A model generated the notes under the pieces. It was not told where the DNA came from. It saw only the letters and a list, made by a program, of their open reading frames with translations, and did not search any database. Source: Serinicoccus chungangensis (GTDB lineage: Bacteria; Actinomycetota; Actinomycetes; Actinomycetales; Dermatophilaceae). From it: a stretch of 64,000 bases of DNA. This document shows positions 42,798 through 52,137 of the stretch, piece by piece (position 1 is the first letter of the stretch; every line of letters starts with the position of its first letter). The stretch is taken from NCBI RefSeq assembly GCF_006337125.1, contig NZ_CP040887.1, positions 1,550,001 through 1,614,000 on the forward strand, read 5' to 3'. Made by a program: the position numbers and the translations under genes.

Positions 42798-43508
42798 ATG
42801 TTCGTCCGCAGCATCGTCGCCGACGCCTTCGGCACCAACTGCTACGTCGTGGCCCCTGCCGAGGGGGAGGAGTGCGTCGTCGTCGACCCGGGGATCGGTG
42901 TCGAGCGACGGGTGCAGGACGTCCTCGCCGAGCACCGGCTCCGCCCGGCCGCCGTCCTGCTCACGCACGGCCACCTGGACCACGTGTATGCCGTGACCCC
43001 GGTCTGCGCGGGCACCACCGCGGTCCGCCCATACATCCACACGGACGACCGCTACCGGCTGCAGGACCCGTTGTCCTCGCTGGGCCCCGAGCTCGTCCTG
43101 GCGATGGAGCAGCAGTTCGGTCGTCGGGCCACCTGGACCGAGCCGGAGGAGGTCGTCGAGCTGGCCGACGCGCAGGACCTCGAGATCGCCGGTCTGCGGA
43201 TCGGCGTGGCGCACGCGCCGGGCCACACCGAGGGCTCGGTGCTGTTCACCACCGCGGGGGTGCCCGACGGCATACCGGGCCAGGAGCTGGACCGGACCGT
43301 CATCTCCGGCGACGTCCTCTTCGCCGGGTCGATCGGTCGCACCGACCTGCCGGGCGGCGACGGCGCGGCGATGCGGCGCAGCCTGCGTGACGTGGTGCTG
43401 CCGCTGGCCGACTCCTCGCTCGTGCTGCCCGGTCACGGGCCGGCCACGACCATGGCGCGGGAGCGGGCCACCAACCCCTACCTCAGCGGTCTGTCGACCA
43501 GCGGCTGA
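42798..43508 (+). CDS. MBL-fold metallo-hydrolase (glyoxalase II-like)
   Basis: The 236-residue protein has the metallo-beta-lactamase metal motif THGHLDHVYAV (about residue 58), a second His in HAPGHTEGSVLF, Asp in ISGDVLFAGSIGRTDLPGGD and a final His in LPGHGPAT. These bind two metals. The GRTDLPGGD stretch is typical of actinobacterial members annotated as hydroxyacylglutathione hydrolase-like; the native thioester is uncertain because these bacteria use mycothiol. A -10-like TAGGGT ends 7 bases before the ATG. It is convergent with the small alarmone synthetase gene, with only 3 bases between the stops. Confidence 0.9.
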   Translation: MFVRSIVADAFGTNCYVVAPAEGEECVVVDPGIGVERRVQDVLAEHRLRPAAVLLTHGHLDHVYAVTPVCAGTTAVRPYIHTDDRYRLQDPLSSLGPELVLAMEQQFGRRATWTEPEEVVELADAQDLEIAGLRIGVAHAPGHTEGSVLFTTAGVPDGIPGQELDRTVISGDVLFAGSIGRTDLPGGDGAAMRRSLRDVVLPLADSSLVLPGHGPATTMARERATNPYLSGLSTSG

Positions 43509-43511
43509 CGG

Positions 43512-44210
43512 CTACGCCCGCGCTTCCGGGCTGCCGCCGTGCAGCTCGCGGTGCAGCCGCTGCATCCGGGCGTCCAGCTCGGCGGCGCTGGTCGCGGCGT
43601 CCTTGAGCTCGGTGAGCAGGCCCTCGGGGACGTTGCCGTCGTACTTGTAGTGGATCTTGTGCTCGGTGCTGGCCCAGAAGTCCATGGCGATGGTGCGCAG
43701 CTGCACCTCGACGGGCACGTCGACACGCCCGGTGGAGAGGTAGACCGGCACCTCGACGATGGCGTGCAGGCTCTTGTAGCCGTTCGTCTTGGGCTGGGCG
43801 ATGTAGTCCGAGACGCGGCGGATGGTGATGTCGTCCTGCTGGGTGAGCAGGTCGAAGATCCGGTAGGCGTCGGTGACGAAGCTGCACGACACCCGGATGC
43901 CGGCGATGTCGGTGATCTCGCGCCGGATGGTCTCGAGGTCCAGGGTCAGGCCGCGCCGGAGCACCTTGTCGCGCAGGCTGTCCGGGGACTTGACCCGGCT
44001 GGAGACGTGCTCGATGGGGTTGTAGTCGTGCATGTGGGCGAACTCGTCGCGCAGGATCTCGATCTTGGTCTCGACCTCGCGCAGCCCGAACTCGTACTCC
44101 AGCAGGAAGCGCTGCAGCTGGCTGCCCACCTCCCGCAGCTGGGCGGGGGTGATGCCACCCTCCGTGGCCAGGGCGAGGGAGGGCGGCTCGGCGGCGGCAG
44201 CGGTGCTCAT
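43512..44210 (-). CDS. Small alarmone synthetase (RelQ/YjbM-like GTP pyrophosphokinase)
   Basis: The 232-residue protein contains only the RelA/SpoT synthetase domain: SPDSLRDKVLRRG, IRREITDIAGIRVSCSFVTDAYRIFDLL, KTNGYKSLHAIVEVPVYL and VEVQLRTIAMDFWASTEHKIHYK. The last is the classic C-terminal signature of single-domain synthetases, which also form tetramers. No HD hydrolase domain is present. It probably makes (p)ppGpp or pGpp from transcription-level or stress cues, complementing the ribosome-bound Rel encoded 6 kb away. Start ATG 44210 follows TGGAGG. A Pro/Ala-rich N-terminal stretch of about 20 residues precedes the domain. Confidence 0.92.
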   Translation of the reverse strand: MSTAAAAEPPSLALATEGGITPAQLREVGSQLQRFLLEYEFGLREVETKIEILRDEFAHMHDYNPIEHVSSRVKSPDSLRDKVLRRGLTLDLETIRREITDIAGIRVSCSFVTDAYRIFDLLTQQDDITIRRVSDYIAQPKTNGYKSLHAIVEVPVYLSTGRVDVPVEVQLRTIAMDFWASTEHKIHYKYDGNVPEGLLTELKDAATSAAELDARMQRLHRELHGGSPEARA

Positions 44211-44282
44211 GTCCTCCACTATGCCCCGCGTCGGCGTCGCGTGCCCGTGCGCGGGGCGGCGGGGGCACGGCATACCGCTCGA

Positions 44283-44288
44283 TAGACT
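44283..44288 (+). promoter_or_regulatory. Candidate -10 element of a leaderless promoter for hisS
   Basis: TAGACT ends 6 bases before the GTG start at 44295. Confidence 0.45.
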
Positions 44289-44294
44289 CCTGCG

Positions 44295-45692
44295 GTGATC
44301 TCCCCGCGCACGCCCTCCGGTGTCCTCGAGCTGCTGCCGCCGGAGCAGGTCGCCTTCCAGAGGATGCTGGACGCGATCCGCTCCGGCTACGAGCGGTTCG
44401 GCTTCCTCCCGATCGAGACGCCGGTCTTCGAGCGCTCCGACGTGCTGCTCACCAAGACCGGCGGCGAGACCGAACGCCAGGTCTACTTCGTGCAGTCCAC
44501 CGGTGCGCTCGACAAGGCGCGCGCCGAGGGCGGCGACGAGGGGCTGCCCGATCTCGCGCTGCGCTTCGACCTCACGGTGCCGCTCGCGCGCTACGTCGCC
44601 GAGCACGAGCACCAGCTGACCTTCCCGTTCCGGCGCTACCAGATGCAGCGCGTCTACCGCGGCGAGCGGCCGCAGCGAGGGCGGTTCCGCGAGTTCTACC
44701 AGTGCGACGTCGACATCATCGGCTCCGGCGAGCTGTCCGTCCGCCACGACGCCGAGGCGCCGGCGATCATCAACGCGATCTTCACCGACCTGGCGATCGG
44801 CACCTTCACCATCCAGATCAACAACCGCCGGCTGCTCCGCGGGTTCTACGAGGACCTGGGCATCACCGACGGCGACGTCCAGGCGGCCGTGCTGCGCGAG
44901 GTCGACAAGCTCGACAAGCGGGGCGCCGACTACCTGCGCAGCACCCTGACGGGGGAGGGCTTCGGGCTGGCCGACGAGGTCGTGGAGCGCATCCTGTCGT
45001 TCGTGCAGACGCGCTCGACCGGCCACGCGGACGCCCTGGCCCGGCTCTCCGAGGTGGAGGCGGCCTCCACCGGCAGCAGCGCGCTGGCCGAGGGGGTCGC
45101 CGAGCTGCGCGAGGTGCTCGCCCTCGTCCGCGCGCTCGGTGTCCCGGAGAGCAACTACTGCCTCAACTTCTCCATCGCCCGCGGGCTGGACTACTACACC
45201 GGCACGGTCTACGAGACGACCCTCGACGAGCACCCCGAGCTGGGCTCGATCTGCTCCGGCGGCCGCTACGACGACCTGGCCGGCCAGTACACCCGTTCGC
45301 GCCTGCCCGGGGTGGGCATCTCCATCGGGCTGTCCCGGTTGTTCTGGCAGCTGCGCGAGGCGGGTCTCATCGACGCCTCGGCGGGGGAGTCGACCGTGCA
45401 GGTGCTCGTGCCCCAGGTCGACCCCGAGCTGCTCGACGACCAGCTCGCGCTCGCCTCCCAGCTGCGGCACGGCGGCATCAACACCGAGGCGGTCCTCGAC
45501 GGCGGCAAGCTGGGCAAGCAGCTGCGGTATGCCGACCGCGCCGGCATCCGCTTCGTCGCCCTGCTCGGCGCCCAGGAGGTCGCCGACGGCACGGTCACCC
45601 TCAAGGACCTGCGCCGCCAGGACCAGTTCACCGTGCCGCGGGACGAGGTCGTCAGCGCGCTGCGGGTCGAGCTGGCCCAGCCCCTGGTCTGA
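44295..45692 (+). CDS. hisS: Histidyl-tRNA synthetase
   Basis: This 465-residue class II synthetase carries motif 1 ([16 protein letters not shown]), motif 2 ([16 protein letters not shown] and [25 protein letters not shown]), the histidine-binding segments [13 protein letters not shown] and [12 protein letters not shown], and motif 3 ([13 protein letters not shown]), followed by the anticodon domain. The inserted domain and the gap between motifs are of usual length. The [25 protein letters not shown] stretch is longer than in E. coli but common in actinobacteria. GTG 44295 follows a -10-like TAGACT by 6 bases. The gene stands alone and is followed by tandem repeats. Confidence 0.96.
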   Translation: MISPRTPSGVLELLPPEQVAFQRMLDAIRSGYERFGFLPIETPVFERSDVLLTKTGGETERQVYFVQSTGALDKARAEGGDEGLPDLALRFDLTVPLARYVAEHEHQLTFPFRRYQMQRVYRGERPQRGRFREFYQCDVDIIGSGELSVRHDAEAPAIINAIFTDLAIGTFTIQINNRRLLRGFYEDLGITDGDVQAAVLREVDKLDKRGADYLRSTLTGEGFGLADEVVERILSFVQTRSTGHADALARLSEVEAASTGSSALAEGVAELREVLALVRALGVPESNYCLNFSIARGLDYYTGTVYETTLDEHPELGSICSGGRYDDLAGQYTRSRLPGVGISIGLSRLFWQLREAGLIDASAGESTVQVLVPQVDPELLDDQLALASQLRHGGINTEAVLDGGKLGKQLRYADRAGIRFVALLGAQEVADGTVTLKDLRRQDQFTVPRDEVVSALRVELAQPLV

Positions 45693-45713
45693 GGCGCGCT
45701 GGGCGCGCGCCCG

Positions 45714-45823
45714 GTGCGTACGGCATACACGTCGGGTGTGTGCTGAACGCGCGTCCGGTGTGTGCTGAACGCGCGTCCGGTGTGTGCTGACCACGCGTCC
45801 GGTGCGCGCGGACCACGCGTCCT
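45714..45823. repeat. 22-bp tandem repeats downstream of hisS
   Basis: Units 45736-45757 and 45758-45779 (GTGTGTGCTGAACGCGCGTC plus CG) are identical. 45780-45801 and 45802-45823 are increasingly diverged copies, and 45714-45735 is a degenerate fifth. The array fills the space between the hisS stop and the convergent cyclophilin gene. It contains no spacer structure, so it is not a CRISPR. A protein-binding array or slippage product are the options. Confidence 0.8.
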
Positions 45824-45839
45824 GTGCAGGGGGGCGCGG

Positions 45840-46532
45840 TCAGTCGTCGACGGTCACCGACAGGATGCTGATCGGCTGGGCGGGGGCGCCGTCGCCGCCG
45901 CCGGAGCCGGTGCCCTCGGCGGCGACGCCCTCGACGATGTCCAGGCCCTCGGTGACCCGGCCGAAGATGCTGTAGCCGCCGCCCTCCACGGGCAGCTGGG
46001 TGTCGTCGTAGACGACGAAGAACTGGCCCCCGTTGCTGTCCGGGTCCTGGGTGCGGGCCATCGCCAGCGTGCCGGGTGGGTACATCCCCGTCTCCGGGGC
46101 GTTCTCGATGCCGTAGCCGTAGCCCGGGCCGCCCTGGCCCGTGCCGGTGGGGTCGCCGCACTGCAGCACGTAGATCCCGCTGGTCGTGAGCCGGTGGCAC
46201 GGGCTGTCCTGCCAGTAGCCCTCCTCGGCGAGGAAGGCGAAGGACGCCACGGTCTGGGGCGCGTCCGCGGCGTACAGCTCGAGCCCGATGTCGCCGCAGG
46301 TGGTCTCCAGCGTGGCGGTGACCGTCGCCGGGTCGCCGCCCAGCGGCTCCGGGAGGTCCTGCGGGGAGTAGGTCGTCACGTCGGCGGGCGGCTCCGGGGC
46401 CTCCTCGCACGACAGGGGCGCCGGGGAGGCGTCGGACCCCTCCTCCTCGAGCTGCAGACCCGGGGACGCCCCGTCCCCGCAGGCGGTGAGCAGGAGGAGG
46501 CTGGCGGCGAGGGGCGCGAGTCGGCGGTGCAC
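45840..46532 (-). CDS. Cyclophilin-type peptidyl-prolyl isomerase lipoprotein
   Basis: The 230-residue precursor has a lipoprotein signal ending LLLLTAC (Cys about residue 18), then an acidic linker and a cyclophilin domain: LAMARTQDPDSNGGQFFVVYDD and YSIFGRVTEGLDIVEGVA are its fingerprints, and the catalytic Arg is in SPCHRLTTSG. It would act outside the membrane on prolines of secreted proteins. The C-terminal ten residues after the barrel include a Gly-rich stretch (GTGSGGGDGAP). The start is GTG 46532. Similar lipoproteins lie next to hisS or rel in many actinobacteria. Confidence 0.92.
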   Translation of the reverse strand: MHRRLAPLAASLLLLTACGDGASPGLQLEEEGSDASPAPLSCEEAPEPPADVTTYSPQDLPEPLGGDPATVTATLETTCGDIGLELYAADAPQTVASFAFLAEEGYWQDSPCHRLTTSGIYVLQCGDPTGTGQGGPGYGYGIENAPETGMYPPGTLAMARTQDPDSNGGQFFVVYDDTQLPVEGGGYSIFGRVTEGLDIVEGVAAEGTGSGGGDGAPAQPISILSVTVDD

Positions 46533-46647
46533 CCGGGCATCCTCGCACGTCTTTTTGGAGCCCCCCGTGGCAGCGTGTTAGCGTGATAGCACGTTGATAC
46601 ACCCCCGGCGGGGCGAACCCCGTCCGGTCGAGCACGGAAGGACGCGC
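46533..46647. other. Divergent promoter region of the cyclophilin gene and the his cluster
   Basis: The spacer contains AT-richer sequence with TTAGCGTGATAGCACG at 46577-46592. Its AGCGTGATAGCACG part has near-dyad symmetry (GCGTGATAGCACG read either way differs in few positions), and a -10 like GATAGC is possible. It may be the operator of the YerC-like repressor. A GAAGGA ribosome site precedes ATG 46648. Confidence 0.4.
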
Positions 46648-46983
46648 ATGAAGCAGCGGGACACCCACGGCTCCGCGCTCGCCACCCGTGCCCGGGTGCG
46701 GGCCGACCTCGCCCACGTCCTCGCCGCCCTGCGCGACCCCGCGTCCGTGGACGCCTTCCTGGACGACCTGTGCACCCCCGCCGAGATCGAGGCGCTGGCC
46801 GACCGCTGGTCGGTGGTGCCCCTGCTCGCCGAGGGGATGTCGTACCGCCAGATCCACGACGTCACCGGCGTCAGCGTGACCACGGTCGGGCGGATCGCCC
46901 GGTGCGTGGAGGGTGGCGCCGGCGGGTACCGTGCCGCCCTGGAGCATCGTCGTGCGCACCCGGCGGGCGCCTCCACCGCCTGA
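46648..46983 (+). CDS. YerC/YecD family TrpR-related regulator
   Basis: The 111-residue protein has the TrpR-like helical fold: an N-terminal helix, [29 protein letters not shown] and the helix-turn-helix [19 protein letters not shown], followed by YRAALEHRR. YerC-type proteins are DNA-binding repressors; in Bacillus a relative controls histidine genes. Its place 88 bp upstream of hisG in the same direction strongly suggests that it represses this his operon, sensing histidine or a related compound. As I recall, a TrpR-like gene also stands before hisG in xanthomonads, which fits the transfer hypothesis for the entire operon. Confidence 0.85.
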   Translation: MKQRDTHGSALATRARVRADLAHVLAALRDPASVDAFLDDLCTPAEIEALADRWSVVPLLAEGMSYRQIHDVTGVSVTTVGRIARCVEGGAGGYRAALEHRRAHPAGASTA

Positions 46984-47071
46984 GGCACCCGCCGGCCTGC
47001 GCCGCCCCCGTTCCCCCGCCCCTCCTGAGCACCGCACCCGGTGCGGGAGCCCAGAGCCCCGAAAGGCCCCG
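46984..47071. other. Leader between the YerC-like gene and hisG
   Basis: This 88-bp gap contains GAAAGG 6 bases before the hisG ATG as a ribosome site. I see no run of His codons of the enteric attenuator type and no terminator hairpin, so regulation by attenuation is not supported. Confidence 0.4.
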
Positions 47072-47980
47072 ATGACCCCGCCTGCCCAGCCCCGCGAGCG
47101 CCTGCGCGTGGCGATCCAGAAGTCCGGCCGCCTCGGCGACCCGGCCCGCGAGCTGCTCGCCTCCTGCGGGCTGACCTGGCGCGAGAGCCGGGACCGGCTG
47201 TTCTGCTACGGCGAGAGCCTGCCGGTGGACCTGCTGCTGGTGCGCGACGACGACATCCCCGGGCTCATCGCCGACGGCGTGTGCGACCTCGGCATCGTCG
47301 GGCGCAACGTGCTCGTGGAGCACGGGCTGGCCCGGGAGGCCCAGGGTCGCGGCGTCGAGCTCACCGAGTGGCGCCAGCTCGGGTGGGGCACCTGCCGCCT
47401 CGACATCGCCATCGACGAGGAGCAGGAGTGGACCGGGCCCGAGCAGCTGGCCGGCCTGCGGATCGCCACGTCCTACCCGCACACCCTGGGCCGGTGGCTG
47501 GCCGAGCAGGGCGTGCAGGCCGACCCGGTCGTGCTCAACGGCTCGGTGGAGATCGCCCCCCGCCTGGGCCAGGCCGACGTCGTCTGCGACCTCGTCTCCA
47601 CGGGCGGCACGCTGCGCGCCAACCAGCTCACCCCGGTGACGACGATCCTGCACAGCGAGGCCGTCATCGCCGGGCCCGGGCGGACCCTGGACGACGGGCG
47701 CCAGGAGATCGCCGACCTGCTGCTGCGCCGCCTCGACGGGGCCGTGCAGCTCAAGGAGTCCCGGCTGCTCATGCTGCGCACCGCGCGCAGCGGTCTCGAC
47801 ACCGTCCTCGGGCTGCTGCCCGAGGGCCACGAGCCGACGGTCATGGCGGTGGAGGGGCGCGACGAGGTGGCGCTGCAGATGCTCGTGCACGGCCCGGTGT
47901 CGTGGGCCCGGCTCGAGGACCTCAAGCGCTCCGGGGCGCACAACCTCATGGTGCTGCCGGTGGAGGGGATGCTGGCATGA
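47072..47980 (+). CDS. hisG: ATP phosphoribosyltransferase HisG (long form)
   Basis: The 302-residue long-form HisG catalyses the first histidine step, ATP plus PRPP. Fingerprints are [81 protein letters not shown] (PRPP loop) and a C-terminal ACT-like regulatory domain with [32 protein letters not shown] and SYPHTL are shared with the enteric proteins as I recall them. Actinobacterial HisG proteins normally start differently. It is the first structural gene of the operon and overlaps hisD by ATGA. Confidence 0.95.
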   Translation: MTPPAQPRERLRVAIQKSGRLGDPARELLASCGLTWRESRDRLFCYGESLPVDLLLVRDDDIPGLIADGVCDLGIVGRNVLVEHGLAREAQGRGVELTEWRQLGWGTCRLDIAIDEEQEWTGPEQLAGLRIATSYPHTLGRWLAEQGVQADPVVLNGSVEIAPRLGQADVVCDLVSTGGTLRANQLTPVTTILHSEAVIAGPGRTLDDGRQEIADLLLRRLDGAVQLKESRLLMLRTARSGLDTVLGLLPEGHEPTVMAVEGRDEVALQMLVHGPVSWARLEDLKRSGAHNLMVLPVEGMLA

Positions 47981-49290
47981 ACATCCTCACCTGGGCCGAC
48001 CTCGACGACACCCAGCGACGCGAGGCGCTGCGGCGCGGGACCGCGGCCGCCGGGCCGGAGGTCACCGCCGGCGTCGCCCAGATCCTGCAGCAGGTGCGCG
48101 AGGGCGGGGACGAGGCGCTGCTCGAGCTCACCGCGCGCCTGGACGGAGCCCGTCCCGCCGCGCTGCGGGTCCCCGTCGCCGACCGGGACGCCGCGGCCGC
48201 CGCGCTGGACCCCGGGCTGCGCGCCGCGATCGCCGAGGCGGCCGGCCGCATCCGCACCTTCCACGAGGCCGGCATGCAGCAGGGGTATGCCGTCGAGACC
48301 GCCCCCGGTGTCGTCTGCCGGCGGGTGGTGCGCCCGATCCGCCGGGTCGGCCTCTACGTCCCCGCGGGGTCGGCCCCGCTGCCCAGCACGGCGCTCATGC
48401 TGGGCGTCCCCGCCCAGCTCGCGGGCTGCCCCGAGGTCGTGCTCTGCACGCCGCCGCGGCCCGACGGCACCGCCGACCCGGCCGTCCTGGCGGCGGCGGC
48501 CGAGTGCGGCATCGAGGACGTCTTCGTCGTCGGGGGAGCCCAGGCGGTGGCCGCGATGGCCTACGGCACCGCCTCGGTCCCGGCCTGCGACAAGCTCTTC
48601 GGGCCGGGCAACGCGTGGGTGACCGAGGCCAAGCGGCAGGTGAGCACCGCGGAGGGCGGCCCCGGCATCGACATGCCGGCCGGTCCCTCCGAGGTGCTCG
48701 TCATCGCCGACGCGGGCGCCGACCCCGAGTTCGTCGCGGCCGACCTGCTCTCGCAGGCCGAGCACGGCCCGGACAGCCAGGTCGTCCTGCTCACCGACAG
48801 CCCGCAGCTCGCGTCCGCCGTCGCCGCCCAGGTCGCCGAGCAGGTCGAGTCGCTGCCGCGGGCCGACATCGCCCGCAAGGCGCTGGCGTCCTCCCGCCTC
48901 GTCGTCACCGCCGACCTCGACCAGGCGGTCGAGGTGTCCAACGACTACGCCCCCGAGCACCTCATCCTGGCCCTGCGCGACGCCGAGGACTGGGTGGGCC
49001 GCATCGACCGGGCCGGGTCGGTCTTCCTCGGCGACCACACGCCGGAGACGCTGGGCGACTACTGCTCGGGCACCAACCACGTGCTCCCCACGGCCGGCGC
49101 GGCGCGCTTCACCGGCGGGGTCAACGTCGCCGCCTTCCAGATCGCCATGACCGTCCAGCAGGCCACGCCCCGGGGGCTGGCCGCGGTGGGGCCCTGCGCG
49201 GTGACCCTGTCCGAGGCCGAGGCGCTGCACGCCCACCAGCGCGCGGTGACCCGTCGCCTCGCCCGGCTCCCCGAGGGGGCGGCGACATGA
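47977..49290 (+). CDS. hisD: Histidinol dehydrogenase
   Basis: The 437-residue enzyme carries out the last two oxidations to histidine with NAD and zinc. Visible are [72 protein letters not shown], and the zinc/catalytic region [15 protein letters not shown] (Gln and His), YAPEHLIL (Glu-His) and [23 protein letters not shown]. All fit. [15 protein letters not shown] and [11 protein letters not shown] resemble proteobacterial HisD more than typical actinobacterial ones, which fits the operon-wide pattern. It is coupled on both sides by ATGA overlaps. Confidence 0.95.
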   Translation: MNILTWADLDDTQRREALRRGTAAAGPEVTAGVAQILQQVREGGDEALLELTARLDGARPAALRVPVADRDAAAAALDPGLRAAIAEAAGRIRTFHEAGMQQGYAVETAPGVVCRRVVRPIRRVGLYVPAGSAPLPSTALMLGVPAQLAGCPEVVLCTPPRPDGTADPAVLAAAAECGIEDVFVVGGAQAVAAMAYGTASVPACDKLFGPGNAWVTEAKRQVSTAEGGPGIDMPAGPSEVLVIADAGADPEFVAADLLSQAEHGPDSQVVLLTDSPQLASAVAAQVAEQVESLPRADIARKALASSRLVVTADLDQAVEVSNDYAPEHLILALRDAEDWVGRIDRAGSVFLGDHTPETLGDYCSGTNHVLPTAGAARFTGGVNVAAFQIAMTVQQATPRGLAAVGPCAVTLSEAEALHAHQRAVTRRLARLPEGAAT

Positions 49291-50471
49291 GCCCGGCACG
49301 CGGGGAGCTGGCCTTCCCCACCGACCTCCTGCGGCCCGACCTGCGCGGCTTCGCCGGCTACTCCTCGGCCCGCACCAGCACCCCCACCGGCGCGGCGGAC
49401 CGCATCTGGCTCAACGCCAACGAGTCCGGCGTCGCCAACCCCGCCGACGCCTCGGGGGCCTCGCGGCGCTACCCGGACCCCCAGCCCGCCGAGCTCGTCG
49501 AGGCGTTCGCCGACCTGTGGGCGACCACCCCCGACCGGGTCGTCGTCGGACGTGGCAGCGACGAGGCGATCGAGCTGCTCGTGCGCAGCCTGTGCCGCCC
49601 CGGCGGGGACGGCGTCGTCGTCACCTCCCCGACCTTCGGGATGTATGCCGTGTCCGCCCGGCTGCACGGCGTGCCCGTCGTCGACGTGCCGCAGGTCGAC
49701 GACGGCCTGCGCTGGCACGTCGACACCGCCGCCGTCGCCCGCGCGGCCCGGGAGCACGGCGCCCGCGTCGTCTTCCTCGCCTCGCCCGGCAACCCGACCG
49801 GGTCGGTGGTGCCGCTGCGCGAGGTCGCCCGGCTCGCCGAGGAGCTCGCCGACCAGGCGGTCGTCGTGGTCGACGAGGCCTACGGCGAGTTCGCCGCGCA
49901 GCGCTCGGCCGTGACCCTGCTCGAGGAGCACCCCACGCTGGTCGTCCTGCGCACCCTGTCCAAGGCGCACGCCCTGGCCGGCGCCCGCGTCGGCATCGCG
50001 CTGGCGCACCCCGACCTCACCGCGGTGCTGCGTCGGGTGCAGGCGCCCTACCCGCTGCCGGAGCCGGTGACGAGGCTCGCGCTGCAGGCCCTGGCCCCGC
50101 AGGCCCGGCAGGCGACGGGGGAGCACGTCGGCGACGTGCTGCGCCTGCGGGACGAGGTCGGGCGGTGGCTGCGCGACCTGCCCGAGGTGCGCACCGTCTA
50201 CGCCAGCGAGGCCAACTTCTTCCTGGTCCGGTGCGACGACCCGGACGCGCTGCTGCATACCCTGGACACCGCCGGGATCGTGGTGCGCGACATGCGCCAC
50301 CTGCCCGGCCTGGACGACGCGCTGCGCATCACCATCGGCACCGGCCCGGAGATGCGGACCCTGCGCGGCGCCCTGGCCGGTCCCGCCGACGACACCACCG
50401 CGGCACCCGGCCCGGCCGGCGGCCGCGCGCCGACCGAGACCCCCACCCCGACCGAGGAGACCCCCGCATGA
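49287..50471 (+). CDS. hisC: Histidinol-phosphate aminotransferase
   Basis: The 394-residue PLP enzyme shows [12 protein letters not shown] near the start, the cofactor cradle [40 protein letters not shown] and the Schiff-base lysine in [16 protein letters not shown] (about residue 228). HisC transfers the amino group of glutamate to imidazole-acetol phosphate. The last 35 residues ([20 protein letters not shown]) are a disordered tail not usual for the family. It overlaps hisD and hisB by ATGA. Confidence 0.94.
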   Translation: MSPARGELAFPTDLLRPDLRGFAGYSSARTSTPTGAADRIWLNANESGVANPADASGASRRYPDPQPAELVEAFADLWATTPDRVVVGRGSDEAIELLVRSLCRPGGDGVVVTSPTFGMYAVSARLHGVPVVDVPQVDDGLRWHVDTAAVARAAREHGARVVFLASPGNPTGSVVPLREVARLAEELADQAVVVVDEAYGEFAAQRSAVTLLEEHPTLVVLRTLSKAHALAGARVGIALAHPDLTAVLRRVQAPYPLPEPVTRLALQALAPQARQATGEHVGDVLRLRDEVGRWLRDLPEVRTVYASEANFFLVRCDDPDALLHTLDTAGIVVRDMRHLPGLDDALRITIGTGPEMRTLRGALAGPADDTTAAPGPAGGRAPTETPTPTEETPA

Positions 50472-51538
50472 GCCCCCGCCCGATCTGCTTCGTCGACCGC
50501 GACGGCACGATCATCACCGAGCCGCACGACCACCAGGTGGACGCGCTCGAGAAGGTGGCCTTCGTCGACGGGGTCATCCCCGCCCTGCTGCGGATCCAGG
50601 CGGCCGGGTTCGACCTCGTCATGGTGAGCAACCAGGACGGCCTGGGCACGGAGTCCTTCCCCCAGGCCGACTTCGACGCCGCGCACGGCCTGGTCATGCA
50701 GGTCCTCGGCAGCCAGGGCGTCACCTTCCGGGACGTCTTCGTCGACCCGCACCACGCGGGCCCGGACGCGCCGTGGACCCGCAAGCCCGGCATCGGCATG
50801 GTCGTGCACCTGCTCAAGGACCGCGGCGTCGACTGGGAGCGCTCGGTCATGGTCGGCGACCGGGAGACCGACCGGGAGTTCGGCGACAACCTCGGCATCC
50901 GCACCTACCTGCTGCCGGGGGACGACTGGGCGCAGATCGCGCACGAGCTCGCCGACGCCCCGCGCACCGCCCGGGTGGAACGGGCGACCTCCGAGACCAG
51001 CATCACCGTCGAGGTGGACCTCGACGCGACCGGGGGCAGCGAGATCTCCACCGGCATCGGCTTCTACGACCACATGCTCGACCAGCTGGCCAAGCACGGC
51101 GGCTTCCGGATGCGGGTCGCCTGCAGCGGTGACCTGCACATCGACGACCACCACACCGTCGAGGACGTCGCCCTCGCGGTCGGCGAGGCGATCCGGACGG
51201 CGCTGGGCGACAAGCGGGGCATCGGCCGCTACGGCTTCACCCTGCCGATGGACGAGGCCCAGGCCACCGCGGCGCTCGACCTGTCCGGGCGGCCCTACTT
51301 CGCCTACGAGGGCAGCTTCGAGCGGGAGAGCGTCGGCGACTTCTCCACCGAGATGGTCGAGCACTTCTGGCGCTCCTTCGCCGACGCCATGCGCTGCACC
51401 CTGCACCTGTCGGTGACCGGCAGCAACACCCACCACATGATCGAGGTCGGCTTCAAGGCGGTCGCCCGCGCGCTGCGGATGGGCATCGCCCGGCAGGGGG
51501 ACTCGGCCGAGCTGCCCTCGACCAAGGGCGTCCTGTGA
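50468..51538 (+). CDS. hisB: Bifunctional histidinol-phosphatase / imidazoleglycerol-phosphate dehydratase HisB
   Basis: The 356-residue protein fuses an N-terminal HAD phosphatase (CFVDRDGTIITEP with Asp10 and Asp12, then VSNQDGLGTESFPQADFD, GDRETDREFG) to a C-terminal dehydratase (GFYDHMLDQLAKHGGF, IDDHHTVEDVALAVGEAI, GIGRYGFTLPMDEA, then FKAVARALRMGI). The length is that of the enteric/xanthomonad fused protein. Actinobacteria normally have a dehydratase alone and a separate HisN phosphatase, so this fusion is unexpected. The zinc loop of E. coli HisB (Cys93, His95, Cys101, Cys103) reads DPHHAGPDAPW here, keeping only His95. The gene is coupled to hisC and hisH. Confidence 0.95.
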   Translation: MSPRPICFVDRDGTIITEPHDHQVDALEKVAFVDGVIPALLRIQAAGFDLVMVSNQDGLGTESFPQADFDAAHGLVMQVLGSQGVTFRDVFVDPHHAGPDAPWTRKPGIGMVVHLLKDRGVDWERSVMVGDRETDREFGDNLGIRTYLLPGDDWAQIAHELADAPRTARVERATSETSITVEVDLDATGGSEISTGIGFYDHMLDQLAKHGGFRMRVACSGDLHIDDHHTVEDVALAVGEAIRTALGDKRGIGRYGFTLPMDEAQATAALDLSGRPYFAYEGSFERESVGDFSTEMVEHFWRSFADAMRCTLHLSVTGSNTHHMIEVGFKAVARALRMGIARQGDSAELPSTKGVL

Positions 51539-52137
51539 GGGTCGCGCTCGTCGACGGCGGCGGCACCAACATCGGCTCGGTCAGCTACGCCCTCGAACGT
51601 CTCGGCGCGACGAGCCGGCTCACCGCCGACGCCGGCGACATCCTGGCGGCGGACCGGGTCATCCTCCCCGGCGTCGGCGCCGCCGGGGCGGGCATGCGCC
51701 GGCTGCGCGAGCTCGGGCTCGTCGACGTGCTGCACCAGGTGGAGGCTCCGCTGCTCGGGGTGTGCCTGGGGATGCAGCTGCTCTTCGAGCGCTCCGCCGA
51801 GGACGGCGGTGTCGAGACCCTCGGTCTCGTCCCGGGCGAGGTGCGCGGCATACCGCCCCGTCCTGGCGTCCGGGTGCCGCACATGGGCTGGAACTCCCTG
51901 GTCGACCTCGTCGAGGACCCGCTGCTCATTGGGATCGAGGAGGGTGAGCGGGCCTACTTCGTCCACTCCTACGCCGCGCCGGCCGGGGCGTCCACGCTGG
52001 CCGCGACCGAGCACGGGGGCCGGTGGAGCGCGGTGGTGCGCTCCGGCCGGCGGTGGGGCGCGCAGTTCCACCCGGAGCGGTCTGCCGGGCTCGGGGCGAG
52101 GTTTCTGCGAAACTTCCTCCACGAGGTCGAACGATGA
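51535..52137 (+). CDS. hisH: Imidazole glycerol phosphate synthase glutaminase subunit HisH
   Basis: The 200-residue class I amidotransferase supplies ammonia to HisF. The nucleophile Cys is in [14 protein letters not shown] and the partner His-Glu in [23 protein letters not shown] and YFVHSYAAP are also visible. The stretch [19 protein letters not shown] and the ending GARFLRNFL resemble gamma-proteobacterial HisH as I remember it, and differ from the actinobacterial form, which has an N-terminal LDYGSGNVRS-like start. It begins with GTG overlapping hisB and overlaps hisA by ATGA. Confidence 0.95.
   Translation: MRVALVDGGGTNIGSVSYALERLGATSRLTADAGDILAADRVILPGVGAAGAGMRRLRELGLVDVLHQVEAPLLGVCLGMQLLFERSAEDGGVETLGLVPGEVRGIPPRPGVRVPHMGWNSLVDLVEDPLLIGIEEGERAYFVHSYAAPAGASTLAATEHGGRWSAVVRSGRRWGAQFHPERSAGLGARFLRNFLHEVER

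Noticed and set aside
45714..45823. CRISPR array
   Set aside because: The 22-bp units are directly adjacent without spacers and no cas genes are near.
46984..47071. Histidine attenuator before hisG
   Set aside because: No short frame with consecutive His codons and no alternative hairpins in the 88-bp leader.
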